The translations under genes were made by a program, and so were the position numbers. A stretch of DNA of 58,595 bases from Phormidium tanganyikae FI6-MK23 (GTDB taxonomy: Bacteria > Cyanobacteriota > Cyanobacteriia > Leptolyngbyales > Leptolyngbyaceae). Each line of letters begins with the position of its first letter. Positions within the stretch are counted from its first letter, which is position 1. The notes beneath the pieces are model-generated. The model was not told the origin of the DNA. It saw only the letters and a list, made by a program, of their open reading frames with translations, and did no database searches. Below, piece by piece: positions 46,206 through 55,048 of this stretch. The stretch is taken from positions 1-58,595 of the forward strand of contig JAHHHU010000025.1 in NCBI GenBank assembly GCA_019359175.1. The letters are read 5' to 3'.

Positions 46206-49200
46206 ATGACGATGAAGATTTGGAAGTTTCTGGCGGGGATTCAAGGGCTGGATTGGAAGCGGGCGGCGGAGCAGACGAAGGCAGGGGCAGAGTCGGCGAA
46301 GGCGGTGTTTGATTTGGCGAAGACGGTGAAGGAGAAAGCGCCAGAGGCACAGTCGATTAAGCCGTTTGTCGAGCAGATTGGGTCGCTGTTGGATGTGTTG
46401 AATTCGCCGTTGGGTCAGATTGCGAAGGATGCGATTCCGTTTGCGCCGATCGCGGTGACGATTTTGCAGTTGATTTGTGAGGCGACGAAGAAAGAGTCCA
46501 CGCTGGAACAGTCGGTGGCGCTGGTGGTGCAGGTGGCGTACTTGGAAAGTGTGCGATCGTATTTGCGATCGGAGGAGGCGCTGCTGGCGGAGATTGGAGA
46601 GAAGCAGGTTTCGGAGGGAGTGAGTCGGAAGATTCGGGATTTGGCGGAGTTGGAGATTGACGATCGAGAGGCGCGGCGGGCGATTCTGTTTTTTCAGGAA
46701 TCGGAAATGGCAAAAGCGTTTGGGGCGGCGTTGGAGGCGCGGTTGCTGGAGGCGGGGGTGAATCCGACGCAGGTGAGGACGGCAAGCGATCGGATTGCGC
46801 GGGGGACGAATGAGGCGATTCAGACGACGCTGGCGGAGATGGGGGAGAAGATTAATCCGTTGCTGAAGTGGTACGCGACGGGCGGGAAGAAGAAGTTTGA
46901 GCAGTATCTCAGTATTGAGGAGTATTTGCGGGATGTGGTGTCGCCGGATTCGAGGATTCCAGCTTTGCGCGATCGCTGGCGGGTGTTTGCGGAGCCGTTC
47001 ACGCTGAAGGAGATTTATGTGCCGCTGGAGGCGCAGTTTATTGATAGGAATGGGAAGCCGGATAAGAAACGTGGTCAAGTTGTTTTGGCAGAACGGGCAA
47101 AGGCTTGGTTGAATGATCCGGCGAAAGCGGGAACGGTGCTGTTTATTCAGGGGCATCCGGGGCGCGGGAAGAGTGCGTTTTGTCGGATGTTTGCGGATTG
47201 GGTGAGGGAGGAGCAGCATCCGACTTGGACTCCGGTTTTGATTCGCTTGCGAGATCTTCTGACGTTGGAGAAGGATTTTGAGGAGACGTTGCGGAAGGCG
47301 GTGGATCGGGATTTTGCCAAGAGTGATGCGGGATGGTTGAGCGATCGTAATACAACGTTTCTGTTTTTGCTGGATGGGTTTGATGAGTTGCTGATGCAGG
47401 GCAGAACGAGCGATGGGCTGGAGGAGTTTTTGGAGCAGGTGGCGAAGTTTCAGCGCAGTTGTCAGAGTAATCCGGAGAAGGGGCATCGGGTTTTGATTAC
47501 GGGGAGGACGCTGGCGCTGCAAAGCATTGAGCGACGAATGCCGAGCAGTTTGGAGCGAGTGGAAATCGTGGAGATGGATGATGAGATCCAGTCGCGATGG
47601 TTTGCCAAATGGCTGAAGCTCGTGGGAAGCGAGAAGACGAATGCGTTTCAGGCGTTTTTGCAGGACGAGCAGTGCCCTGAACGGATTCAACAATTAGCAA
47701 GAGAACCGCTGCTGCTTTATCTTTTGGCGGCGATGCACCGGGATGGAGAGCTTGATCTAGAGCGGTTCGCGGGGGCAGAAGGGGTACAGGCGAAGATTTT
47801 GGTCTATGAGAATACGATCGATTGGGTGCTGACGAAACAACGCGGCGAAGATCTCAACGATGAGATTACCGAGCTTGATCCGGAGAGTCTGCGGAAGATT
47901 TTGGCGGAGGCGGGATTGAGTGTGATTCAGGCGGGCGGGGAATGTGCGCCGTTGAGTTTGATTGAGAAGCGGTTAGAAGAAGATGCGGAGGTAAAAGAGG
48001 CGATCGCTAAGGCTCGATCTCGAATTAAAGGAAATCCTTTGCCGAATGCGCTGGCGACATTTTATTTGCAGCCGGGGAGAACGGGGAGCGGCTCGGTTGA
48101 ATTTATTCACAAAAGCTTTGGGGAGTTTTTGTGTGCGGAGCGGCTGAAAGAAGCGATCGAGCGTTGGACAGAGGCGAGGGGAAAACGAGAGAGAGATTTC
48201 TACATATCTACACCGCAAATGAATCGGGAAATTTATGATTTGCTGGGGTCGCCTGTTTTGTCGGTGGAGATTGTGGAGTATCTGATGGCGCTGTTGGTTC
48301 GCAGCCCGCAGTTTCAGCCTGTGGCGTTGTTCGAGCGGCTGCATGAATTTTATGAGCGGTGGTGTGAGGGAGAGTTTATTGATGCGCCGACTGAGAATTT
48401 ACCGCTGAGCAAAATGAGAACGCTGAAGGAGTGTTTGCCTGAGCAAGAGAAGCCTTTGGGGATTCGACAGGTCGATGTTTATGCAGGGCTGAATGTAATG
48501 ATTCTGCTGTTGGAACTGCATCGCTACGCTCAAGATAAGGAGGAGTTGAAAGAAGCGATCGTCTTTTATCCAAGTGGAAAGCCTGTAGAAGAGGGATACA
48601 CAACCCGTTTACTGAAGATCATTGGCTACAGCGACTGTGTTGAATTATGGAGATTTAGCGCGATCGTAGGTTCTTTTCTCACCAGAGCCAACCTCGACAG
48701 AGCCAACCTCGACAGAGCCAACCTCACCAGCGCCAACCTCGACAGAGCCAACCTCACCAGAGCCAACCTCACCAGAGCCAACCTCGACAGCGCCAACCTC
48801 ACCAGCGCCAACCTCACCAGCGCCAACCTCGACAGCGCCAACCTCGACAGCGCCAACCTCACCAGAGCCAACCTCACCAGAGCCAACCTCGCCAGAGCCA
48901 ACCTCGACAGCGCCAACCTCGCCAGAGCCTACCTCACCAGCGCCAACCTCGCCAGAGCCTACCTCGACAGCGCCTACCTCGACAGCGCCAACCTCACCAG
49001 CGCCAACCTCACCAGCGCCAACCTCGACAGCGCCAACCTCGACAGAGCCTACCTCACCAGAGCCAACCTCACCAGAGCCAACCTCACCAGAGCCAACCTC
49101 ACCAGAGCCAACCTCACCAGAGCCAACCTCTACAGAGCCAACCTCTCGAACATATCTTGGGATGAGCAAACAAACTGGGAAGGTGTGCAAGGCTTAGAGA

Positions 49201-49250
49201 CGGCGATCGATGTTCCGATCGAACTCAAACAACAACTCGGATTAGAGTAA
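46206..49250 (+). CDS. NACHT-domain STAND NTPase with 31 C-terminal pentapeptide repeats
   Basis: This 1014-aa protein has a helical N-terminal region (about 1-270) with no recognised effector domain. A NACHT NTPase domain (about 310-480) has the P-loop [13 protein letters not shown] and the Walker B motif [12 protein letters not shown] winged-helix/helical region follows (about 480-820), then 31 pentapeptides (about 826-980) that would fold as a right-handed beta-helix, and a short tail. Bacterial NACHT proteins are established antiphage sensors, with the C-terminal part recognising the trigger. A defence role here is inferred. Codons favour GCG, GAG, AAG and CTG/TTG, unlike the neighbours. 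The start is taken at 46206; ATG 46212 also fits. Confidence 0.9.
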   Translation: MTMKIWKFLAGIQGLDWKRAAEQTKAGAESAKAVFDLAKTVKEKAPEAQSIKPFVEQIGSLLDVLNSPLGQIAKDAIPFAPIAVTILQLICEATKKESTLEQSVALVVQVAYLESVRSYLRSEEALLAEIGEKQVSEGVSRKIRDLAELEIDDREARRAILFFQESEMAKAFGAALEARLLEAGVNPTQVRTASDRIARGTNEAIQTTLAEMGEKINPLLKWYATGGKKKFEQYLSIEEYLRDVVSPDSRIPALRDRWRVFAEPFTLKEIYVPLEAQFIDRNGKPDKKRGQVVLAERAKAWLNDPAKAGTVLFIQGHPGRGKSAFCRMFADWVREEQHPTWTPVLIRLRDLLTLEKDFEETLRKAVDRDFAKSDAGWLSDRNTTFLFLLDGFDELLMQGRTSDGLEEFLEQVAKFQRSCQSNPEKGHRVLITGRTLALQSIERRMPSSLERVEIVEMDDEIQSRWFAKWLKLVGSEKTNAFQAFLQDEQCPERIQQLAREPLLLYLLAAMHRDGELDLERFAGAEGVQAKILVYENTIDWVLTKQRGEDLNDEITELDPESLRKILAEAGLSVIQAGGECAPLSLIEKRLEEDAEVKEAIAKARSRIKGNPLPNALATFYLQPGRTGSGSVEFIHKSFGEFLCAERLKEAIERWTEARGKRERDFYISTPQMNREIYDLLGSPVLSVEIVEYLMALLVRSPQFQPVALFERLHEFYERWCEGEFIDAPTENLPLSKMRTLKECLPEQEKPLGIRQVDVYAGLNVMILLLELHRYAQDKEELKEAIVFYPSGKPVEEGYTTRLLKIIGYSDCVELWRFSAIVGSFLTRANLDRANLDRANLTSANLDRANLTRANLTRANLDSANLTSANLTSANLDSANLDSANLTRANLTRANLARANLDSANLARAYLTSANLARAYLDSAYLDSANLTSANLTSANLDSANLDRAYLTRANLTRANLTRANLTRANLTRANLYRANLSNISWDEQTNWEGVQGLETAIDVPIELKQQLGLE
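48681..49145 (+). repeat. 31 tandem 15-bp units coding for pentapeptides
   Basis: Thirty-one in-frame units follow the pattern (ACC/GAC/GCC)-AG(A/C)-GCC-(AAC/TAC)-CTC, giving (T/D/A)(R/S)A(N/Y)L. The units are nearly identical at DNA level, including synonymous positions, which indicates recent expansion or homogenisation by slippage or recombination. Copy number may differ between strains. Confidence 0.95.
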
Positions 49251-49330
49251 TTCGCTGGAGTGCTGGAGGTACGATCTCTGGATTGAGCGATCGTGGTTGG
49301 TTAAGCGATCGGGTGTTGCTGAGATCTTTC

Positions 49331-49363
49331 GCCCCCTAAATCCCCCAGAATGGGGGACTTTGA
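49331..49363. repeat. Dispersed palindromic repeat, copy D
   Basis: CCCCCTAAATCCCCCAGAAT is followed by GGGGGACTTTGAG. The left flank GAGATCTTTC is shared, in reverse orientation, with copy H. It lies 80 bases after the NACHT gene. Confidence 0.9.
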
Positions 49364-49450
49364 GTAGGAGTGAGGGATTGAGTGAAAGGGACAAACTTGG
49401 AGAAGCTTTTCTCCAGAGATGTGTCAATGAAATCGAGCGAGGTGTACTTC

Positions 49451-49483
49451 TCAAAGTCCCCCAATTTGGGGGATTTAGGGGGC
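49451..49483. repeat. Dispersed palindromic repeat, copy E
   Basis: TCAAAGTCCCCCAATTTGGG continues with GGATTTAGGGGGC and then the tail GAAGCCGACCCAAACGAAGC, as in copies B and C. The orientation is opposite to copies D and F. Confidence 0.9.
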
Positions 49484-49597
49484 AGAAGCCGACCCAAACG
49501 AAGCGAAGTCGATCGTATTCTGTCGATCGACAAATCGATTGTTCGCTCAACTTGTCGATCGAAGTTGTCGATCGATCTGTCATCACTCAAACCCTTC

Positions 49598-49632
49598 GCC
49601 CCCTAAATCCCCCATTCTGGGGGACTTTGAGA
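49598..49632. repeat. Dispersed palindromic repeat, copy F
   Basis: CGCCCCCTAAATCCCCCATT is followed by CTGGGGGACTTTGAGA. It ends 8 bases before the stop of the DUF559 gene. The stretch 49251-49640 (390 bases) holds only copies D, E and F and a run of ATCGAT-rich sequence near 49505-49580, with no gene. Confidence 0.9.
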
Positions 49633-49640
49633 GGGTGCGG

Positions 49641-50003
49641 CTAGTTCTCGATTTCGGTGACAATCTTTTGCAGAACACCACTTAAATTTGATAGAACTTC
49701 TCGATTCCGAAATCGAATCACTCGATAGCCAAGCTGATTTAGCCTTTCCGTCCGGGCGGCATCATACTCGACTTGTCGATCGTGAATTGCGCCATCCAGC
49801 TCAACCACGAATCGATGCTGCGGACAATAAAAATTGACAATAAAAGACTCAACTGGATGCTGACACCGAAACTTTAAGCCATTGAGTTGGCGCTTTTTCA
49901 ATGCTTGCCACAACATCGTTTCCGCAGGTGTAAGATTCTGTCGAAGTTGTCGAGCCGCAAAAATGATGTTCGGAGTCGTGCCGCGAATGCGATGAGAATC
50001 CAT
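49641..50003 (-). CDS. DUF559 endonuclease-domain protein
   Basis: This 120-aa protein has the Vsr-like PD-(D/E)XK core: LRQNLTPAETMLWQALKKR, FRCQHPVESFIVNFYCPQHR, VVELDGAIHDRQVEYDAART, RVIRFRNREVL. The catalytic Asp and Glu are in that order (E in LTPAE/VESF, D in VELDG). Such proteins are common next to mobile DNA, and some are proposed to nick DNA. I start at the ATG at 50003; nine further codons are open from a TTG at 50030. Palindromic repeats lie on both sides. Confidence 0.87.
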   Translation of the reverse strand: MDSHRIRGTTPNIIFAARQLRQNLTPAETMLWQALKKRQLNGLKFRCQHPVESFIVNFYCPQHRFVVELDGAIHDRQVEYDAARTERLNQLGYRVIRFRNREVLSNLSGVLQKIVTEIEN

Positions 50004-50127
50004 AAAGCGAAGCAAGGATAACTCTCCCAAGAATGCCCTTCTGCTTAAAAGTGTTCTACTCTATCCAAGTCCTTCAGGATGATTAGACTAGCATCAGCCG
50101 ATCGTCGCTCCGTTTCGGTCGGCTGAT

Positions 50128-50161
50128 GCCCCCTAAATCCCCCAAATTTGGGGGACTTTGA
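50128..50161. repeat. Dispersed palindromic repeat, copy G
   Basis: GCCCCCTAAATCCCCCAAAT is followed by TTGGGGGACTTTGAGA. The left flank (GCTCCGTTTCGGTCGGCTGA) is the reverse complement of the GAAGCCGAC...AACGAAGC tail of copies C and E. Confidence 0.9.
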
Positions 50162-50174
50162 GATAGAAAGCTTT

Positions 50175-50244
50175 CCAGAATGCTGCGAAATTTCTTAGTT
50201 TCAAAGTCCCCAGAATGCTGCAAAATTTCCTAGTTTCAAAGTCC
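50175..50244. repeat. 35-bp tandem duplication beside copy H
   Basis: Two adjacent 35-base units beginning CCAGAATGCTGC and ending TAGTTTCAAAGTCC differ at two positions. The second runs straight into copy H, so part of a palindromic element appears duplicated in tandem. Confidence 0.88.
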
Positions 50245-50268
50245 CCCAGAATGGGGGATTTAGGGGGC
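50235..50268. repeat. Dispersed palindromic repeat, copy H
   Basis: TTCAAAGTCCCCCAGAATGG continues GGGATTTAGGGGGC, then CGAAAGATCCCAGCAAC, the same alternative tail as copy D in reverse. The 50031-50376 gap holds copies G and H and the tandem unit, with no gene. Confidence 0.9.
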
Positions 50269-50376
50269 GAAAGATCCCAGCAACGACAGATCTCAACCTA
50301 TGCGTACACAATAGCCCTTGCGCCTCCAGCCCATCAACCGGGAACGCTAAAAAAGTCCTTAATTCAAAGTATTCCG

Positions 50377-50880
50377 ATGAATACCAATCGTATCAGCGCC
50401 ACCTTAGCGCAAACCGATCGAGAAGAAGTCATGCAAGCGATCGCCACGATCAAAACCAAACTCTCCTTCCTCACCGACCTCAGTCCCGAAGAACGCAAAG
50501 CCCTAAGCAAAATGGGCGACAAAAGCCAAGCCTTCGTCACAATGGCACTCGAAATCGCCACGCAAAATCAAGACTACTTACCACGATCGTTTGATGTCGA
50601 AGAAATGCGAAAAGATGTCGAACTCTACGACCAACTGCGCCCGATCTTGGTCGCCCTGTCTCAACTTCAACACCTCGTCGAAATGACCTCAATGATTGCA
50701 GGCAGTGAAGCAATGGGAGCCGCCTTAACCGTCTATCGCTCGGCAAAAGTGCATGGTCAAGGCACAGGACTCGAAGCAGTGCTAAACGAAATGAGTCAAC
50801 GTTTCGCCCGCAAGACCCCCCGCAAGCCTGAATCTGAAGAAGCCTCCGCGATCGAAGAATCTGACAAAGCGATCATTTAG
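50377..50880 (+). CDS. Uncharacterised conserved helical protein
   Basis: This 167-aa soluble protein is all-helical by pattern. Recognisable conserved stretches are LTDLSPEERKALSKMGDKSQ, DYLPRSFDVEEMRKDVELY and GQGTGLEAVLNEMSQRFARK. Similar hypothetical proteins exist in cyanobacteria and Bacteroidetes, but I know no function. I start at MNTNRISATL; the frame is open further upstream through repeat copy H, which is not plausible coding. It sits alone between the repeats and a degenerate repeat-protein remnant. Confidence 0.75.
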   Translation: MNTNRISATLAQTDREEVMQAIATIKTKLSFLTDLSPEERKALSKMGDKSQAFVTMALEIATQNQDYLPRSFDVEEMRKDVELYDQLRPILVALSQLQHLVEMTSMIAGSEAMGAALTVYRSAKVHGQGTGLEAVLNEMSQRFARKTPRKPESEEASAIEESDKAII

Positions 50881-51242
50881 AATACTCGGCCTCATCCACT
50901 GGATTTAGCGCGATCGAGAAAACGAGTTGCGTCTAAATCGGTCAAGGTTGAGGCTGAGGAACTCGACTTTAAGCCAAAAAGTTCCGCGCTTGAGCCAAAA
51001 AGTCTCGCACTTGAGCCAAAAAACTTCACCTTCCGAGTGCAAGCGCTTGACCTTTAAGCCAAAAAGCCTCGCACTTGAGATAAAACATCTCACCTTCCGA
51101 GAAAAAGCACTTCACCCTTGAACCAAAAAGCCTTGCACTTGAACCAAAAAGTCTCGAGATCGAGGTAAAAAGCCTGACGATCGAGGATAAAAAGCTCACG
51201 ATCGATGAAATTCAGCGTCCAGTCCCAACCACCAAGGCGTGA
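50881..51242 (+). pseudogene. Degenerate 21-bp-repeat coding remnant
   Basis: The plus strand encodes a seven-residue repeat of the type KSLALEP in three successive frames. Block one (to a TAA at 51055) has DFKPKSSALEPKSLALEPK. Block two (about 51050-51121) has LTFKPKSLALEIKHLTFREK. Block three (about 51117-51242) has LEPKSLALEPKSLEIEVKSL and ends PVPTTKA-stop. Two frameshifts separate the blocks, and no start codon precedes block one. The frame of block one is continuous with the gene ending at 50880 except for its TAG. Repeat proteins of this heptad type are familiar in cyanobacteria, with unknown function. Confidence 0.65.
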
Positions 51243-51363
51243 AAAAGCTGCACCTCGCCCAATCCTCGGAACTTTAACAGCAAAATTCCCTGAAGCCTCC
51301 ACAAACGCCGTGATAAATTCACGCTCATCTGCCAGAGACTCCAGGGAATCGAGATCGAATGCC

Positions 51364-51849
51364 TTATGACATCGCCTGGATAATAAAATCAAAATAAGGA
51401 GCCGCTTCTACGCCATCTGCATCACTCAGCAGACCGATAGAAGCTTCCTTGAGACAGCGAATCGCCTCAGCCATACCCGGAACCGGAACACCGAGCGCGT
51501 TGTACATTTCCCGCGCACCGATCACGCCAATTTTCTCGATCGGGTCAGTGCTACCGCACAACACCCCATAAGTCACCAGGCGCAAATACCAGCCGTAATC
51601 GCGCAGACACAGCGCCCGTTCGCGATTTCCGTAAGCGTTACCGCCAGGGGAAATAAAATCGGGGCGCTTTTTCCACAGGCGCTTACTGGCTTCTTCCACA
51701 ATTTTCTTTTCGCTTTCAGACAGAACTCCAGCGATACGAGTCCGCTGTTCTCCGGTTAGAAAAAATTCTCTTATTCCGGTGAGTTCGCCGCTCGTTGGGT
51801 AACGAAGCTCGTCGTCGGCTTGTAGGATAACTTGGCTAACTACGCTCAT
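51364..51849 (-). CDS. apcD: Allophycocyanin-B alpha subunit
   Basis: ApcD is a terminal energy emitter in the phycobilisome core. The 161-aa protein has the phycobilin-binding Cys in [20 protein letters not shown] and the ApcD-like ends [18 protein letters not shown] and DFIIQAMS. ApcD carries a phycocyanobilin and funnels energy towards photosystem I and supports state transitions. It is monocistronic, as is usual, with a 476-base gap upstream. An antisense repeat remnant lies just downstream. Confidence 0.95.
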   Translation of the reverse strand: MSVVSQVILQADDELRYPTSGELTGIREFFLTGEQRTRIAGVLSESEKKIVEEASKRLWKKRPDFISPGGNAYGNRERALCLRDYGWYLRLVTYGVLCGSTDPIEKIGVIGAREMYNALGVPVPGMAEAIRCLKEASIGLLSDADGVEAAPYFDFIIQAMS

Positions 51850-51924
51850 GTTTATATTGCGGTATCTCAGAATTCTTCTGTAGTTTACCGACTTTCGGGC
51901 ACGATGCGAAAGGGGATCTTCTCA

Positions 51925-51938
51925 TTTGTCTTGACAAA
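51925..51938. promoter_or_regulatory. Inverted repeat upstream of apcD
   Basis: TTTGTC and GACAAA face each other across two bases, 76 bases before the apcD start. On the plus strand it includes a TTGACA hexamer. It could be an operator or part of a promoter; no regulator can be assigned. Confidence 0.35.
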
Positions 51939-52274
51939 TTGTTACATTTCGTCGTGTTGGGGTGCGATCGTTCGGGTTTGGTAGAATCGTCGCCAGATGA
52001 TCCGATCGCTGCTTGAAGGGTAGGCGATCAAGATGATTAATTGGAAACTCAGGTCATTTTCGACGCTTTACAAACTTACAACTTCAACCTCAAGACGCTG
52101 CTTAACAGGACGCGATCGCGGATTTTCTGACGAATTTGCTCGATACTTGCCATTCCAACTTCTCGCATTGCCTAAGTTGTAACAAGATACTATGAGCTGC
52201 CAGTTTTCTGCGCCGCAACTTCGATTAGTAGTGCTTCTTTTTGCTCAGGCTCTGAGAAAAAAGAAGAATCGAAC

Positions 52275-52312
52275 AAACAGCGATCGCGCAGACATTTTAG
52301 CGATCGCTGTTT
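52275..52312 (-). terminator. Terminator built from two HIP1 sites, after gyrA
   Basis: AAACAGCGATCGC and GCGATCGCTGTTT form a perfect 13-bp stem around a 12-base loop, 13 bases after the gyrA stop on the minus strand. The palindromic GCGATCGC octamers make up most of each arm. Confidence 0.65.
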
Positions 52313-52325
52313 TATTCACATCAAT

Positions 52326-54902
52326 CTACTCGATCGCATCTTCATCCCCGAACAACACAGGCAAACTCACGTGAGTCACCCGCTCTGTTTTGCTTAGTTT
52401 GACAACTCGACTTCCGCGATCGTCTTTGGTACTCAAATCGATCTCATCGACATCAATTCGCGCCAAGTGATTCTCATTGGTTAACAAGAACACGAGCGAT
52501 TGAGGCAGCACCGCAACGATCCCCGCTACCACATCGATTTTATTGCTGAAGTGGAAAGCCTGGGTTCCCAATTCTCCCGCACTCGCACGCCGCAACGCTT
52601 TCACGTCCATGTGTTTCGCGTAGCCTTGCTCAGAGATCATCAAGAACGTATCATCTTCATTCGCGATCGCCCAGCCGACGATTCGTTCCTTCTTACTCAC
52701 GCGCATTCCAGCTTGACCTTGAGAAGTTCGACTTGCGATCGGAATTTGCAAGTCATTCACCTCAAATCTCAACACCCGACCGCTCGAAGTCGATAGCAAG
52801 ACCTGTTCTCCCACTTGTACCGGACTCACGCACAAAAGCTGATCGCCTTCTTTGAGTTTCAGAGCGGTTAATCCTCGTCCCGTTAAGTCTGTGAATTCAG
52901 ACAGCGGTAATCGTTTGATGCGTCCTTGTTCCGTGAGCAGTAGGACAAATTGATCCTCGATTTCGTCGGGCAGAATGAACGTACCCGCGATCGAGTCCGG
53001 CTCGGCTTGAGCGGCAGGCGGCAACAGGGTGATCAGCGGGGTTCCTTTCGATTTGCCGTTGTTCGCTTGGGGAATATCTCGAACTTTCACCGCAAAGGCT
53101 TTTCCACTGCGCGTAAACACGATTAGCGTTTTGCCTGTGGTTGTAAAATCTGTTTGCGTTGCGAAATCGTCCCCGTCTTCGAGTTCTTTAGTCGGAGTAT
53201 CATCGTTACGATTCTTGCTGAGTCGATCGTAGACTTTCGGAGCCATACGCCGTACGTATCCCCGCTGTGTCACCTCGACGACTGCTGGCTGTGCTTCTTC
53301 CTCAAATTCAAACGCTAAGTTTGTCATTGATTTTGCAGCAGTCGGAGCGTCTTCTTTTTCGCTCACTTCGGCAGCAACTTCAGTCGCAGAAATGATCTTT
53401 GTGCGTCGATCGTCACCGTATTTCTTCTTGAGCGATCGCAGATCTTTCTTCAGCGCCTTGAGCAATTCCCGTCGATCGCTGAGAAGTTTATTCAATTCCT
53501 GCATTTTTACAACGAGTTCATCATGCTCGGTTTGCAGGCTTTGACGCTCCATTCCAGTCAGTCGGCGTAGCGGCATTGAGAGGATTGCATCAGCTTGTCG
53601 ATCGCTTAAATCGAGTCGTTCTTGCAATTGAATCTTTGCGGTTCCACCATCGGGAGAATTTCGCAAAATTTGAATCACATCATCTAAGTTTGATAACGCT
53701 TTTAATCGACCCTCGACCACATGAAGTTGGCTTTCGGCTTGATCATATTCGTTGCGATATTGGCGAGTGAGCGTCGTCTCACGAAATTCTAAGAACGAGT
53801 TGAGTAACTGTCTCAACGTCATTTGTTTCGGCTGAGCGTTCTCTAATGCCAGCAGAATCGTACCAAAATTGGTTTGAAGCGCCGTTTGGCGATAAAGATT
53901 ATTCAGAATCTTCTGAGGATTCGCATCGCGGCGCAGTTCGATCACGACTCGAATTCCTTCTCGATCGCTTTCATCCCGCAGATCGCCAATTCCTTCGATC
54001 TTTCCTGCGTTTACAAGCTCTGCAATCTTTTCAATCAGTCCAGCTTTATTCACCTGATAAGGCAGTTCTGTAATCACGATCGCGCTTCTTCGATGCTTAC
54101 CGCGTCCAGTACTAAGCTCTTCAAAATTCGCAATCCCGCGCACTGGAATACTTCCTCGTCCCGTGAGATATGCCTCTCGAATCCCAGCCGTATCAATGAT
54201 CTCGCCGCCTGTAGGAAAATCAGGCCCCGGAATCAAAGACAGTAATTCCTCATCGGCTAAGTTCGGTCGATCGATGAGTGCAATCAATCCCTCAATCACT
54301 TCGCCTAGATTGTGCGGTGGAATATTCGTCGCCATCCCAACCGCAATTCCTGAACTTCCATTCAGTAATAAAATCGGTAACTGAGCAGGTAATACCGTCG
54401 GTTCTTGCTGTGAATTATCAAAGTTACCGACAAAATCGACCGTCGCTTCCCCAATCTCGTTTAACAGCGCTTCGTTACCGATCGATGACAATCTCGTTTC
54501 GGTATATCGCATCGCCGCAGGCGGATCATTATCAACCGAGCCAAAATTTCCGTGACCACCGAGTAACGGATAGCGACTCGAAAACTCTTGCACCATTCGC
54601 ACCAGTGCATCATAAACCGCCTGATCACCATGCGGGTGATACTTACCGAGGACATCCCCGACAACACGGGCGCATTTTCGATAAGGGCGATCGGGAGTTA
54701 ACCCCAACTCGTGCATTGCGTATAAAATACGACGATGGACAGGCTTTAAGCCATCGCGGACATCGGGAAGCGCACGCCCCACGATCACGCTCATGGCATA
54801 TTCCAAATACGACTGCTGCATCTCCGTATGTAGGGCAGTCGTGATAACCTGTCCTGTTGGGAGAATGTTTAACTGTTCTGATTGAGGTCGCGTCCGAGCC
54901 AT
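52326..54902 (-). CDS. gyrA: DNA gyrase/topoisomerase IV subunit A
   Basis: This 858-aa breakage-reunion subunit has the active-site Tyr in [11 protein letters not shown], the quinolone region [16 protein letters not shown] (Gln at the position of E. coli Ser83) and [10 protein letters not shown]. The C-terminal beta-pinwheel repeats begin near residue 545 ([13 protein letters not shown]) and run to the end. The QRRGGKG-type GyrA box expected in the first blade is not present; DRLSKNRND stands there. The protein could therefore act as ParC-like topoisomerase IV rather than a supercoiling gyrase. The gene_symbol follows the usual annotation and may need changing to parC. Confidence 0.9.
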   Translation of the reverse strand: MARTRPQSEQLNILPTGQVITTALHTEMQQSYLEYAMSVIVGRALPDVRDGLKPVHRRILYAMHELGLTPDRPYRKCARVVGDVLGKYHPHGDQAVYDALVRMVQEFSSRYPLLGGHGNFGSVDNDPPAAMRYTETRLSSIGNEALLNEIGEATVDFVGNFDNSQQEPTVLPAQLPILLLNGSSGIAVGMATNIPPHNLGEVIEGLIALIDRPNLADEELLSLIPGPDFPTGGEIIDTAGIREAYLTGRGSIPVRGIANFEELSTGRGKHRRSAIVITELPYQVNKAGLIEKIAELVNAGKIEGIGDLRDESDREGIRVVIELRRDANPQKILNNLYRQTALQTNFGTILLALENAQPKQMTLRQLLNSFLEFRETTLTRQYRNEYDQAESQLHVVEGRLKALSNLDDVIQILRNSPDGGTAKIQLQERLDLSDRQADAILSMPLRRLTGMERQSLQTEHDELVVKMQELNKLLSDRRELLKALKKDLRSLKKKYGDDRRTKIISATEVAAEVSEKEDAPTAAKSMTNLAFEFEEEAQPAVVEVTQRGYVRRMAPKVYDRLSKNRNDDTPTKELEDGDDFATQTDFTTTGKTLIVFTRSGKAFAVKVRDIPQANNGKSKGTPLITLLPPAAQAEPDSIAGTFILPDEIEDQFVLLLTEQGRIKRLPLSEFTDLTGRGLTALKLKEGDQLLCVSPVQVGEQVLLSTSSGRVLRFEVNDLQIPIASRTSQGQAGMRVSKKERIVGWAIANEDDTFLMISEQGYAKHMDVKALRRASAGELGTQAFHFSNKIDVVAGIVAVLPQSLVFLLTNENHLARIDVDEIDLSTKDDRGSRVVKLSKTERVTHVSLPVLFGDEDAIE

Positions 54903-55048
54903 GAGCCTGTTATCCTGCTGAACTTTACAATACGAATTCGAGTGATTCCAACTTTGTCGATCGCCTTCCTGAAAATACTAATACAGTTGAGCTACCTTAC
55001 AATCGTTCTATTTTGCCGTATCCAGCGCATTTCGTAAGAGGAATTTAT

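Larger units (their letters stand above)
51850..52325. other. Intergenic region upstream of apcD
   Basis: The 476 bases contain no convincing gene. They hold the inverted repeat at 51925-51938, AT-rich sequence towards apcD that should include its promoter, several short GCGATCGC-related sites, and the gyrA-side terminator at 52275-52312. I find no tRNA or other RNA gene in it. Confidence 0.5.

Noticed and set aside
46152-47693. 513-codon open frame antisense to the NACHT gene
   Set aside because: Its residues are extremely rich in Arg, Leu, Gln, His and Pro without domain character. It is the mirror of the G-rich codon usage of the sense gene, which has clear NACHT motifs.
48681-49145. CRISPR array
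   Set aside because: The short regular repeats have no spacers and stay in frame; they are pentapeptide codons.
48645-49190. Antisense open frames coding EVGSGEVG-type and [10 protein letters not shown]-type repeats
   Set aside because: The 15-bp unit of the pentapeptide array has no stop in several frames, so perfect repeat ORFs appear automatically on the other strand.
50905-51121. Short frames on both strands of the 21-bp repeat region taken as genes
   Set aside because: The minus-strand frames (Phe/Trp/Leu/Lys repeats such as ETFWLKRGTFWLK) mirror the plus-strand heptads. The plus-strand heptad is the composition known from proteins, so I kept only that reading as a remnant.
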